The notes under the pieces were generated by a model, which did no database searches, was not told the origin of the DNA, and was given only the letters and a program-made list of their open reading frames with translations. From Gottschalkia acidurici 9a (GTDB lineage Bacteria; Bacillota; Clostridia; Tissierellales; Gottschalkiaceae), in contig NC_018664.1 in NCBI RefSeq assembly GCF_000299355.1, forward strand, positions 1,968,380 through 2,032,379: a DNA stretch of 64,000 bases, in the 5' to 3' direction. Positions 18,613-28,514 of this stretch are shown here, piece after piece (the first letter of the stretch is position 1; the number at the start of each line of letters is the position of its first letter). The position numbers and the translations under genes are program-made.

Positions 18613-19851
18613 TTAACAAAGTTCAATATCACGTTTCTTATGAAATTCTCCTGACCATTCAAAAGCTTTTTTAGCAACAATTACTGCAATAACTTCGTTT
18701 ATTACCGCTGCTGCTGCAATAGTACCCTGTATAATCTTTGCACTTTCAGGATTAGAGCCCGATAAAGCAGAAACTGCTATTCCTGTAAATACTAGTGATA
18801 CTCCTGAGTGTGGTAATAATGTGAGTCCTAGATATTTCTTTACAGTTTGTGGTGAATTAGTAATAGTTGCGCCAAATAATGCTCCACTATATTTCCCTAT
18901 AGCTCTTGAAACAATATAAATTGCAGTAAATAGTCCTGCATCCAAAATTAAATTATAGTCAAGTGGTGTACCTAGATCTAATATTACCACTAGAAGAGAT
19001 ATACCTAAAATAGGATTGAATGTAATCATTACTTCAGCCAATCTGGCTTCTGAGATCATATTAGCAAATGTAGCTGAAAATGCCATTCCTATTAACATAA
19101 AGTTTAATACTGGCTTAGATAAAATTATATTATTGAATATAAATCCTACACCTGATGATATTAATATAGTTGTGATTAAAAGTAGCATAGTTTTTTGTAA
19201 TGAATTATCTTTTTTAAGTAAAACGCCTGCCAAGAATCCTGTAGCAATTCCAATGATAACTGGTAATAATATCGCTAGTAAAATCATATATATAGGTACT
19301 TCTTGCTCTGAAACACTAGCAGATACAATTGAAATTGTTGAGAAGAATACAACCACTGCTACCATATCATCAAGTGCTGCCATGGGAATTAATGTCTTGG
19401 TTACAGGACCATCTGTCCTAAATTCTCTTACTATCGATAATGCTGGTGCTGGTGCTGTTGCAAGAGCAATTCCACCAAAAATAAAAGCAAGATATATTGG
19501 ATTGCCTGTAAAATAAAATACAACTCCAAATGCCAAACTAACTACAAAAAATGTTCCTAATGATTGTGTTAAAGTAGTTACTATAATTTGCTTTCCAGAT
19601 TTTTTAATTTTGTTCCATACTAGCTCTGTTCCAACTAAGATTCCTACTATACATTCAAAGATATCTACAATAACTTTATACCACTCGGCATCTAAAACAG
19701 TTTCATTTACAATACCTAATGCATGAGGACCAAGTATCATTCCTGTAAGTAACCATCCTAAAATAGCAGGTAATTTTATTTTTGATAATAGTTTACCAAC
19801 AAAAAAGGCAATTATAACTGCTATTATTAATCTTAATACTAATTGTAGCAT
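18613..19851 (-). CDS. Cation:proton antiporter (CPA2-like)
   Basis: A 412-residue membrane protein with 11-12 helices and the Na/H exchanger fold; GWLLTGMILGPHALGIV near residues 32-49 and the LVILDLGTPLDYNLI region are typical. It lacks the C-terminal RCK domain of KefB/C. It probably exchanges sodium, potassium or another solute for protons. The ATG overlaps the TetR stop by 1 base (TAATG), so the two are coupled and TetR very likely controls this transporter. An efflux role is an alternative. Confidence 0.85.
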   Translation of the reverse strand: MLQLVLRLIIAVIIAFFVGKLLSKIKLPAILGWLLTGMILGPHALGIVNETVLDAEWYKVIVDIFECIVGILVGTELVWNKIKKSGKQIIVTTLTQSLGTFFVVSLAFGVVFYFTGNPIYLAFIFGGIALATAPAPALSIVREFRTDGPVTKTLIPMAALDDMVAVVVFFSTISIVSASVSEQEVPIYMILLAILLPVIIGIATGFLAGVLLKKDNSLQKTMLLLITTILISSGVGFIFNNIILSKPVLNFMLIGMAFSATFANMISEARLAEVMITFNPILGISLLVVILDLGTPLDYNLILDAGLFTAIYIVSRAIGKYSGALFGATITNSPQTVKKYLGLTLLPHSGVSLVFTGIAVSALSGSNPESAKIIQGTIAAAAVINEVIAVIVAKKAFEWSGEFHKKRDIELC

Positions 19852-20477
19852 TATTTTAAATCCTCCTTTGCAATACCATAAAGCATAATGTTTAGTATTT
19901 TCCCAAGCTCCATTTCATGTTCATTAATTAAAGAATTAAAGTCGTAATTCTCATATTTTTTGCTTTCAAAGTATCCATTAAACATTTCTTGAAAAATCCA
20001 AAAATATTCTATTGCTTCTTCTTTTGTTATGCCTTCTCTTAATGTTATTTTACTTAATGCAAATTGATAAATATTCATATTGAGATCATCAAACTTCTTT
20101 CTTAAAACCTTAATTTCTTGTTTTAAGTGCATAGGTGGTTGTAAGACTGCGTTAACAAATATATGACTTAAATGAATATTTTCTTTAAAAAAGCAATATC
20201 TTAGATCTAAACATTTTTTCATAATACTTTGAAAATTATTTTCTTTAAACTCTTCAACTTGAAGATAATCTACAAATTGATCAAAACAGTACTTTACGCA
20301 ATTTAAAAATAAATCATCTTTATTTTTATAATAATGATATATAAGTCCTTTTGAAATACTATTATCATTACAAATATTATTTAAAGATGCATTTTCATAA
20401 TTTTTAGTCCCAAATTCTATAACAGCTGCATTTAATATTCTTTCTTTACTAATTTCACTTTTTTCTTTTTGCTTCAT
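19851..20477 (-). CDS. TetR/AcrR family transcriptional regulator
   Basis: A 208-residue protein. The N-terminal helix-turn-helix covers about residues 12-58 (NNICNDNSISKGLIYHYYKNKDDL), with a divergent ligand-binding C-terminus. I start it at the ATG at 20477 because GGAGG lies 7 bases upstream; the frame extends 6 codons further, across that site. It is the first gene of the antiporter operon, and two palindromic operators lie across its promoter. Confidence 0.88.
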   Translation of the reverse strand: MKQKEKSEISKERILNAAVIEFGTKNYENASLNNICNDNSISKGLIYHYYKNKDDLFLNCVKYCFDQFVDYLQVEEFKENNFQSIMKKCLDLRYCFFKENIHLSHIFVNAVLQPPMHLKQEIKVLRKKFDDLNMNIYQFALSKITLREGITKEEAIEYFWIFQEMFNGYFESKKYENYDFNSLINEHEMELGKILNIMLYGIAKEDLK

Positions 20478-20496
20478 TTTTTTCCCTCCAAACAAA

Positions 20497-20548
20497 TATA
20501 GACCACGCAGTCTATATTTAGCATATCAAAAATAGACCACCTGGTCAA
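20497..20548 (-). promoter_or_regulatory. Promoter with two TetR operators
   Basis: Minus-strand TTGACC (20543-20548) and TATGCT (20520-20525) have a 17-base spacer. Operator 1 is TATAGAC-N6-GTCTATA (20497-20516), downstream of the -10 box. Operator 2 is GACC-N4-GGTC (20535-20546), overlapping the -35 box. This geometry fits autorepression. Confidence 0.75.
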
Positions 20549-20576
20549 CAACCCAAATATTATTATTTTATAAAAA

Positions 20577-20613
20577 ATAAGCTAGTAAAACAATTTTTGT
20601 TTTACTAGCTTAT
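20577..20613. terminator. Strong terminator hairpin
   Basis: A 15-bp stem (ATAAGCTAGTAAAAC and complement) with a T-rich loop lies between the TetR promoter and the DUF2785 pseudogene, whose transcript it would end. Nothing else is visible between 20614 and 20823. Confidence 0.7.
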
Positions 20614-20823
20614 ACTTTAGTAATAATCAATTCTTCTTTATTTTTTAAACGTTCATATAGTATAATTAATTTTATGTTTATGATAATTAACAATATTTAA
20701 CTATATCGTATCTTATTATATATACTTGATATTAAAGTTGTATAATTTATACGTTCAAACGTTACAGTTTTGTTATTAGTCTTTTTTAAGGTCACTTATA
20801 ATAGTATGACTCACTTTTGTATC

Positions 20824-21647
20824 TTATAATTTTCTAAGTATGCTTCTTATTTCTTCAATAATAAAATTTAACTCCTCTTCTTCTAAGAATCTAAAATATA
20901 AACTTCTTAAAAATCCTTTGATATTAACTTTTAAGTGATATTTATTAATATATTTAGCCTTTGGTCTCTCAATTTTAAACCCTTGTAACCAATCCATTAT
21001 TTCTGAGTTACTAAGTATTTTTCTATTTAAAGCACTCTATATTACTGTAACCATTCTTTCATCTTCTTCATCTACATAAACATAATATCCAATCCAAACC
21101 TTAGACTTTATAGAATTCAATACATCTAGTAAATCAGTCTTATTAAAGCAATCGCATTGAACTATTTCATCCAAAGCATCAGCAGTATGTGCTGCCGAGT
21201 GAACCCAACCTTTTACCTCAACATACCCTCTAACATCTCGTTCAGTAAGCATAGATTCAATCAGCTTATCTTTAACTTGATATAATACTTCTTCTGATAA
21301 AAACTTTTCTTTTCTATGTTCATATGAGATAAGAGCTACTATTAATACTGAGAATATTCTTTTAAAAATAGAGTCGTCATCTTTATTATGTATTTTATAA
21401 AAAAGATGTGAACTATCCAAACTAATATTTAGTAAATATTTAAGTTGATCAATATTAAGTCTGCCATTTGGAATCCAATGAAATAAAGTTCCATATATCA
21501 ACTTATCTCTTAGATCAGAATCCAAAGATCCGATATTGTCCATCATCTCTAAGGCTAATGGAAAATAGCTTTCCTGATTTTCTAGTAAATAATTATTTCT
21601 TTTATTTTGATTAATTTTTCTTTTAAAACATTTTTTCCTTGTATCAT
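20824..21647 (-). pseudogene. DUF2785 protein gene, frameshifted and interrupted by a stop
   Basis: GAGGAGATACTAT precedes an ATG at 21647. After about 20 codons the frame breaks; one extra base in the run of six T at 21631-21636 (plus strand) restores it. The main frame (about 21546-21037; KGWVHSAAHTADALDE and DEEDERM are DUF2785 landmarks) stops at TAG 21037-21039. The same frame then continues for 70 codons (DWLQGFKIERPKAKY) to TAA at 20824, the usual family length of about 270. The frameshift could be an error; the nonsense codon looks real. The function of the family is unknown. Confidence 0.75.
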
Positions 21648-21680
21648 ATAGTATCTCCTCAATGTATTCTTATTAAATTT

Positions 21681-24600
21681 CTAGCTCCATTCTATTTTAA
21701 CCTTACTACCACAAATCCCTGATACTGGTGGTGACACCAATAGCTTAACTGGTACTCTATTTTTTAGTTCTTCAACGTGACTTATTATTCCCACACTTAG
21801 CTTTTCAGTATGAAGCTTTTCAAGTGAACTCATAGCTACATCTAAAGTTGTAGTATCTAATGTTCCAAAACCTTCATCTAAGAAGAAGAATTCTAGAGAC
21901 ACTTTTCCTTTTAATTGTATTTCAGTTGAAAGGGCTAATGCTAGGGATAGTGACACTAAGAAAGTTTCCCCACCAGATAAAGAGTTACATTCTCTTTTCA
22001 CTCCACCATTGTAGTTGTCTACTATTATGAAATTATTTTCTTCATCTATTTCTAGTCCATATCTTTCTCTAGTTATTTTTTTTAACTTTGATGTTGCTGT
22101 TCTAGATATTGCTTTTAGATGATTCTTGCTTATATATTTTATAAAATCTTTTCCTCTAACTAAGTTTGACATCTCTTGTAAGATATCGTCCTTAGATTGC
22201 AGCTTCTTAATCTCACTTTGAATTTCATTTACTCTATCTAAATTTTTACTTAATTCACTTATCTTTTCTCCAACTTGTCCTTTTTTCTTTTGTAGTTCGT
22301 TATTGTAGTTAATTTTTTCTTCTTTCTCGCTAATTAAGCTATTCCATTCTTCCGTACTTATTGATCTACCTTCTAGCTGTCTATTTATTTTCTCTATATT
22401 TGATTTTAAAAGATTTAATTCTTTTTCATAGTTTTCTATCTCATACTTTAAAACCTCTAATTTGGACCTTTCTATACTATTTTCTTTTACTTCCTCTATA
22501 CTTTTAAACTTATTTTCTTCTAAAGCTACTTCTAGTTTATCACTCGTGTCTCTAATATTCTTCTCTAATAATAAGTCTTTTTCTTCTGCTCCACTTATCT
22601 CTTTTTCTTTACTACTTAAACTACTTTTTAGTTGTTCCAATTCTAATTTTAATTTACTTTCTTTTTTTAAAATATGCTCCACATACTTTTCTATTTTTTC
22701 TTTTAAATCTTTTAAATTCTTTCCATCTGATACCTTTTGTATCTTTTCAATGTGTATTTTTATTATTTCTTCTTTTGAATTTATTGATTGCTCTATCTTG
22801 ATTAACGAATCTTTTAAACTATTTATAGCCTCTTCTATTTGACTTTTCTCTTTTTCCAATACCTTTAGTTTTTCTTTTCGAGTATTCAGCACTATTGTTA
22901 TTTCTTCTAACTCTTTATCTGTATTGGTTATTTCATCTAATTTTTCTTTTATATTTTCTAGTTTTAATTCCTCTTTTATTTCTTCATAGGATTTTAAGAT
23001 AAGTTCATATTGTGTCTGTAGCTTTTCTAAATGTACTTCTAATTCATTTTTCTTTTTAACACTATTTTCTATATTAGCTGTAAGAATTGTGTTTCTTTTT
23101 TCCATATCATGTTTTTCTTTCGTTATTATTTGTAGTTTACTATTTACTTCTTCAGTTTCACTATTCCACTTTTCTAAATAATCCTGTGATCTTTGAAGCT
23201 TTTCTTCTAACATGTTTTTTTCTTTTTCTAACTCTTGAGAATTTGTAGAACTTATTTTTTCTTTTAATGTCTCTATTTCTCTTTCACTATTTTGACTATC
23301 TTTGCTAAGAGATGATCCCATAAATTCTAACTTATTTATATCATCTTTTAATGAAGCTACTGATTTTTCTAGCTCTAATTTTATTTTTTCATTTTCTTCT
23401 ATCTCATCATTACTTACTTTATCTGCTATTCTGGGGTGGGATGTTGAACCACATACTGGACACTCACCATTTTCTCTTAACTCTTTACTAAGAATACTTG
23501 CTAAATTTTTATATTTTAAATCTTCTATAAGCTTTGTTATATTTTCTAATGCTTTTTCTTTAGAATTTAGCTCTTTTTTCTTTATTTCTAGTGTCTCACT
23601 ATTCTCATTTATTTTCTTATCGAGTTCTATTTTTGTATTTTCTATATTCTTTATTTCTATTTCCGTTTCTTTATATTCTTTTATTTTATTATTCATTTCT
23701 AGAATATTTTCTTTTAAACTAAATCTAGTCTTATCATCATCCGGTTTTGATTTTAAAAGTCTTTCTCTTATATCCTCTATATTTTTCAATTCACTATTTT
23801 TATCATTTAACTCTTCTTCTAATACCTTTTTATCTTTGTATAGTTTTTCTATTTCATTTAAAACATTTTCTTTAAGTATTTGATTTTCTTTTATATTTTT
23901 TTCATTTTCTATATGTTTTTCTTCTAGTCTGTACCCTTCTGTAACTTTAGTTCTGTATGTTGATGATATTGATTTTTCAGATATATATTTTTCATCTTTA
24001 CATATTTTTTCTTCTATTTCTTTTTTATCTTTTATAATTTTTTCTAATTTAATTGATAATTCATCTATCTTTGAACCTATATCTTTTCTTTCTACTATTA
24101 AATTTCTATTTTCACTTTCTAACTTTTCTTTCTCTTCTTCTAATTTTATTGCTTCTTCTACTTCATTTTTTTTATCTCTACATAGAGGTATATCCTTTTC
24201 TTTTTTTTCATAGATCACTTTATATTCAATCTCTTTTTCTTTTACTTCAATAGTGAGTCTTTCCAATTGTTCTTTATATTTTTTTAGTAACTCTCTATTC
24301 TCTATTGCAGCCCTATTAGCTTCTTCTAGTGTATATATGTATGGAACTACTGATGATGCATTTATTCCTTTTTCTAATAGTAAATTTTTTTCATTTATAT
24401 TTTCTTGGTTTTCTACTAGTTTTTCATATTTAGTTTCATCTACTGCTAGCTGTTGTTGTAGCTCCCATATCTTTTTATACTTTTCATAATCTTTATTTAG
24501 TGTTTCTATCTGTTTTTCTAACACTTCTTCTTCTAATAATAATTGTTTTTGCTCTTGCTTAAGTACTTCTATATTCTCCTTAGATACACCATCATATCTA

Positions 24601-25226
24601 CTAAGTTCTCCATTCATTAGATTTAATTTTTCTCTTGCTAAGTCTCTCTTTTCATTTATCCTTTTAGTTAATTTATCTCCATACTCTTCTAATCCTAGTA
24701 TTCTCTCTAACATTTTATTTCTCTCTGAACCTGTTAGTGTTAGAAATTCACTAAACTTCCCCTGAGGAAGAACTACTGTTTTTATAAAGTCGTCAAAATT
24801 TAGCCCTATAACATTTTCTTCTATTTCTTTTTTCACATCTGTAGTTTTTTCTATTATATTTTCCTGATTCCCTAAATTGTCATATGTTATTAGCTTTGCA
24901 AATACTGTACTTATACCACCATTTTTTGTTCTCTTTATACTTCTTTCTACCTTATACTTTTTTCTTAAATCTCCATTTCCAGCCTCGAACTCAAAAGATA
25001 TATACAGTTTATCTACTTCTGTATTTATGTAAGAGGTGCTCTTTCTAGCTACTTGTCCATATATAGCAAGTGTTATGGCATCTAGTATAGTTGACTTACC
25101 ACTTCCTGTAGGACCAAATATTCCGAATAGTCCTTTTTCTACTAACTTTGAAAAGTCTATTTCCTCTTCTTGCAGAAAGCTATTTAATCCGCTTATTTTG
25201 AGATTTATTGGTTTCAATATTTTCAC
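21681..25226 (-). CDS. sbcC: SbcC exonuclease subunit, SMC-like ATPase
   Basis: A 1181-residue protein with Walker A GPTGSGKST (residues 38-46), two very long coiled coils, the zinc hook CPVC at about 587-590, signature LSGGETFLVSLSLALAL (about 1080) and Walker B FFFLDEGFGTLD. With SbcD it forms the ATP-dependent nuclease that opens hairpins and protein-blocked DNA ends. AAGAAGGTG precedes the ATG. Its partner sbcD normally lies directly upstream, but here about 2 kb with two plus-strand genes separates them. Confidence 0.95.
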   Translation of the reverse strand: MKILKPINLKISGLNSFLQEEEIDFSKLVEKGLFGIFGPTGSGKSTILDAITLAIYGQVARKSTSYINTEVDKLYISFEFEAGNGDLRKKYKVERSIKRTKNGGISTVFAKLITYDNLGNQENIIEKTTDVKKEIEENVIGLNFDDFIKTVVLPQGKFSEFLTLTGSERNKMLERILGLEEYGDKLTKRINEKRDLAREKLNLMNGELSRYDGVSKENIEVLKQEQKQLLLEEEVLEKQIETLNKDYEKYKKIWELQQQLAVDETKYEKLVENQENINEKNLLLEKGINASSVVPYIYTLEEANRAAIENRELLKKYKEQLERLTIEVKEKEIEYKVIYEKKEKDIPLCRDKKNEVEEAIKLEEEKEKLESENRNLIVERKDIGSKIDELSIKLEKIIKDKKEIEEKICKDEKYISEKSISSTYRTKVTEGYRLEEKHIENEKNIKENQILKENVLNEIEKLYKDKKVLEEELNDKNSELKNIEDIRERLLKSKPDDDKTRFSLKENILEMNNKIKEYKETEIEIKNIENTKIELDKKINENSETLEIKKKELNSKEKALENITKLIEDLKYKNLASILSKELRENGECPVCGSTSHPRIADKVSNDEIEENEKIKLELEKSVASLKDDINKLEFMGSSLSKDSQNSEREIETLKEKISSTNSQELEKEKNMLEEKLQRSQDYLEKWNSETEEVNSKLQIITKEKHDMEKRNTILTANIENSVKKKNELEVHLEKLQTQYELILKSYEEIKEELKLENIKEKLDEITNTDKELEEITIVLNTRKEKLKVLEKEKSQIEEAINSLKDSLIKIEQSINSKEEIIKIHIEKIQKVSDGKNLKDLKEKIEKYVEHILKKESKLKLELEQLKSSLSSKEKEISGAEEKDLLLEKNIRDTSDKLEVALEENKFKSIEEVKENSIERSKLEVLKYEIENYEKELNLLKSNIEKINRQLEGRSISTEEWNSLISEKEEKINYNNELQKKKGQVGEKISELSKNLDRVNEIQSEIKKLQSKDDILQEMSNLVRGKDFIKYISKNHLKAISRTATSKLKKITRERYGLEIDEENNFIIVDNYNGGVKRECNSLSGGETFLVSLSLALALSTEIQLKGKVSLEFFFLDEGFGTLDTTTLDVAMSSLEKLHTEKLSVGIISHVEELKNRVPVKLLVSPPVSGICGSKVKIEWS

Positions 25227-25590
25227 CTTCTTTTTTCTATTTAGTTTATAATTAAGTATTTATTTACTAATCTTTAATAGAGTTATTCTTTATTTTAAGA
25301 AACTGCCTTCTGTCATTTCTTAATAAGTTTTTATACACTTAAGTCTCTCTTTTTATTAGATTATAACATATTGGAAAGTAAGGAGAATATATAGTATTAT
25401 TCTTATTGACTATATTTTCTCTATAAGTCTTATAAACCTTTATATATATTATTAAGTATTTTTATATATTTTTTTAAAAAACTGTATACTTTTTTATATC
25501 TAGATTGTTATATACATGAAAGCTTTCAATTGCAATATTACAATAGAATGTATATTGATATTGTTCTATATAAAATTTAAGGTGGTGCTT

Positions 25591-26100
25591 ATGAAGGATG
25601 ACAGCTTAGAAAACTTGCTAGCTAATGAAATGAAGATTGTATTCAAATATTTAATAAAAATAGGTGCTAGTCTAGAAGATGCAGAAGATGTAGTGCAAGA
25701 TACTATGTATAAAGTTATAACTAATATCGATTCATTAAATGCAGACAAAATTATATCTTGGTTATTTAAAGTTTCGATAAATAGTTACTATAACATATAT
25801 AATCAAAATAAGAAAAAAGATATCTATATAGATATTGATGATACTTCTCTAAAGCAACTATCAGATAATATTTTTACTGAGGAAGAAGTATTAAATGAAG
25901 AGTTTAAAGATTATATCAACAAAGCTTTAAATTCATTAAAGCCATCTTATAAAAATCTGTTAATTCTCAGATACTTTATGTGTTTATCTTACAAAGAAAT
26001 ATCTCTTCTTTTAGGTATAAACGAAAGTACAGTAAAAACTTATCTTTACAGAGCAAGAAATAAGTTTAGAGAAATATGGGAGGGGTTAAAGTATGACTGA
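25591..26100 (+). CDS. ECF-type sigma-70 family RNA polymerase sigma factor
   Basis: A 169-residue protein with sigma-2 (about residues 15-80, DAEDVVQDTMYKV) and sigma-4 (about 115-165, LRYFMCLSYKEISLLLGINESTVKTYLYRAR) regions. The frame is open from 25516, but AAGGTGGTG lies just before the ATG at 25591. It overlaps the following anti-sigma gene by 8 bp. TGAAAGCTTTC near 25515-25525 resembles an ECF -35 element and could be an autoregulated promoter. No other feature is seen in 25227-25590. Confidence 0.87.
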   Translation: MKDDSLENLLANEMKIVFKYLIKIGASLEDAEDVVQDTMYKVITNIDSLNADKIISWLFKVSINSYYNIYNQNKKKDIYIDIDDTSLKQLSDNIFTEEEVLNEEFKDYINKALNSLKPSYKNLLILRYFMCLSYKEISLLLGINESTVKTYLYRARNKFREIWEGLKYD

Positions 26101-27124
26101 TAAAAAAAATGATATATATATTGATGATGAGAAAGAGCTAGATGAAATCTTTGATGAGGTTAAAAGTAATAAAATAAGTAAAGCAATAAAAAATGCTAAA
26201 AGATTTTCAACTTTAAAAATTGTATTTATTAGCTTTTTTACATTTGTAGTTTTATCTTTTCTTTCTATATCTATAGGAGAAAAAGTGATTTATAAAAAAT
26301 GGAATAACTATATTTCTAATGTTGAAAATACATTTTTAATTCAATACCCTAATTCGTTTCCTGGAACGTTTTATACTTATAAAGGCTTTTTTAGCCGTGA
26401 AACTGAGTATAAAACATTTAAACTTATAAATGGAAAAAGAGTCTATACTGGCTCTGATGGTATTAAGTTCGATTTATTAGGTAAGAAATATATTCAAGCA
26501 GATGGACGCCTTATCAGTTCTACAGAAATGACAGCTGAAGATTTGAATTTTTTACCTCGGTATAACTACCTTGGTCAAAAACTAATGGCGTTTTATTATC
26601 CATATGTGGACTATGAAGATAGATATAGCAACGATCTTAATTTACTAGACGATATCGAGAGTAGCAAGTATATAGAATTAGCCTTATCTTTTGATAAGCA
26701 GTATACAATAGATCAAGTTAATGATATGATACCGAGTGATATAAATTTAACTTGGTATTGGATTGATGCTGTAGACGATAAAAGTAAAGAAAATCAAAAG
26801 CGTTACGTAAACAAGCAAGAAGATGGTCAGTTAGTAGAACAATTTCCTGATTTATGTTATGAAGATCAAGCATATGGTATTAAAACTATAAATGAATATG
26901 GAGAAAAGTTAAAAAATCCAGAACAGCGCTTTATAGAAGCTCTAAAACAGCATGATAAAAGTCAAATATATGATATTATTGCTGGAAAAGATAATGAAGT
27001 AACTAAAGATGATATAAAGGTTCAAGGCATTGTAGTTACTGGTAATTCTGAAAATCTTAAATTGTTAAAAAATATGTCTTTTATCAAAGCTTCTTCTCTA
27101 GGTATTGTAGTAGATAAATATTAA
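26093..27124 (+). CDS. Anti-sigma factor with Sigma_reg_N/Sigma_reg_C-type domains
   Basis: A 343-residue protein. An acidic cytoplasmic N-terminus of about 45 residues is followed by one membrane helix (about 45-67) and a long extracytoplasmic part (about 70-343) of the type found in YhdL-like anti-sigma factors. Its start overlaps the sigma gene, so they are coupled. It should hold the sigma factor at the membrane and release it on an envelope signal. The assignment rests on architecture and context. Confidence 0.75.
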   Translation: MTDKKNDIYIDDEKELDEIFDEVKSNKISKAIKNAKRFSTLKIVFISFFTFVVLSFLSISIGEKVIYKKWNNYISNVENTFLIQYPNSFPGTFYTYKGFFSRETEYKTFKLINGKRVYTGSDGIKFDLLGKKYIQADGRLISSTEMTAEDLNFLPRYNYLGQKLMAFYYPYVDYEDRYSNDLNLLDDIESSKYIELALSFDKQYTIDQVNDMIPSDINLTWYWIDAVDDKSKENQKRYVNKQEDGQLVEQFPDLCYEDQAYGIKTINEYGEKLKNPEQRFIEALKQHDKSQIYDIIAGKDNEVTKDDIKVQGIVVTGNSENLKLLKNMSFIKASSLGIVVDKY

Positions 27125-27125
27125 T

Positions 27126-27180
27126 ATATATAGCTAGTATCCAGATATCTTTATATAATATCATGGACACTAGCTATATA
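27126..27180. terminator. Terminator after the anti-sigma gene
   Basis: ATATAGCTAGT and its complement enclose further TCCA/TGGA pairing; ATACTTTTAC follows on the plus strand. It sits between the convergent anti-sigma and sbcD genes and can serve both. Confidence 0.65.
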
Positions 27181-27268
27181 CTTTTACACTAATTATATTT
27201 TCTCTATAACATTTCTGTATTATTAAGTAGATTTTTTATATTTCATATAATAGATATAAGTACATAGT

Positions 27269-28465
27269 TTATTCCTGTGCTATTATCTCATCGAACATAA
27301 CCATAAACTCTTCACTAGGCTCAATTTTGTTTCTTTCCACATAGAAGCTCTTAAATAGCTCTGATATAGTCTTATCTTCAAAGCTTTCTAATTCTTCTTC
27401 TTCAAATTCTGTAAAGTTTATAATGGGGGTTATAGTTAAGATATCTGGTTTTATACTTTTTATTTCTTTTAATTCCGATTGAGTAATTATATCATCGGTC
27501 TTTATTTCTAGATAAACCCATACATCTCTATCTTTATTTTCTTTACATTTTTCTATAGCTTCTTCTACTCCATTACATCTCCATATTTCTATGGGTTTAT
27601 ATATATTTAACTCTATTTGCTCTATTATTGCTTCTTGTCTTGGCTTTAAGTCTACTATATATAAGTATTTTTTATGATTTGCTTCACTTTTACTGTATTG
27701 TATAGGAGATCCCGAGTAATATGCGTTTGTTCTTCCTCCTGCTCTTTGAGACTTATGAAGATGTCCTAGTGCTATATACTGAGCTTTTTCAGGCAAATAA
27801 CCTCCATTTACAGTAAGTCCTCCACCAATTTGTATAGGTCTTTCAGAGTCTGTTGATTCGCCTCCTAGTACAAATATATGACTAGTACAGATATTTATTG
27901 TGTCCTCTCTAAACTTTTTAGATAGTTCAGCTAATATTTCTCCTATTTTTTCTGAATATTCTTTTTGTATTTCTTCCTCATATTTACCTTTATGAAATAC
28001 TTCATTTAATCTTTGTTCACTAGGATACGGTAGTGTTAATATAACTGCTTTTTCTCCATTTATGCTTAATTCTATAAATCCTTCTCCTGAATCTAATACT
28101 TCATGTTCTCCTACACTTCCTATATCTACTGTACTCTTAGGTGTACCTAAAAGTATTATTCCCTGCTCTGTTGCTAATGGTCTTGAAGATGATAGTCTAT
28201 CTGGGTTATCATGATTTCCCCCTATTACTAGAACTATTCTCTGTCCATTACTCGATAGTTTCTTCATTGCTCTATAGAAAAGTTTTTCTGCTTTTGCAGG
28301 AGGATTACTATTATCGTAAATATCCCCCGCAACTATAACCAAGTCTATATTCTTTTCTTCTACTATATTAACTAAGTCTTCTATAAATTTTTCCTGCTCT
28401 TCTAATCGACTATAGTCTTCTAAATATTTTCCTAAATGCCAATCCGATGTATGAAGTATTCTCAA
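27269..28465 (-). CDS. sbcD: SbcD exonuclease subunit
   Basis: A 398-residue metallophosphoesterase with the family motifs: DWH (residues 8-10), GDIYD (47-51), GGNHD (82-86), and later TSHIF and GHLHKSQ histidines. It is the nuclease of the SbcCD complex. It starts at TTG (28465) after GAGGTG. Its TTGA overlaps the natural stop of addA in the corrected frame, so it belongs to the addBA operon. Its usual downstream partner sbcC is displaced by an inverted two-gene insertion. Confidence 0.95.
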   Translation of the reverse strand: MRILHTSDWHLGKYLEDYSRLEEQEKFIEDLVNIVEEKNIDLVIVAGDIYDNSNPPAKAEKLFYRAMKKLSSNGQRIVLVIGGNHDNPDRLSSSRPLATEQGIILLGTPKSTVDIGSVGEHEVLDSGEGFIELSINGEKAVILTLPYPSEQRLNEVFHKGKYEEEIQKEYSEKIGEILAELSKKFREDTINICTSHIFVLGGESTDSERPIQIGGGLTVNGGYLPEKAQYIALGHLHKSQRAGGRTNAYYSGSPIQYSKSEANHKKYLYIVDLKPRQEAIIEQIELNIYKPIEIWRCNGVEEAIEKCKENKDRDVWVYLEIKTDDIITQSELKEIKSIKPDILTITPIINFTEFEEEELESFEDKTISELFKSFYVERNKIEPSEEFMVMFDEIIAQE

Positions 28466-28514
28466 TCTACTTTCACCTCTGTATTTAAATTAAATGAGTA
28501 TATGAAACTCTCTT

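Noticed and set aside
21037-21039. TAG in the DUF2785 gene read as pyrrolysine
   Set aside because: No pylT-like tRNA or pyl gene is seen, and the same gene also carries a frameshift; decay is simpler.
22462-24489. Several plus-strand open frames opposite sbcC
   Set aside because: They are Ser/Leu/Phe-rich mirror frames of the Lys/Glu-rich coiled coil and lack start sites.
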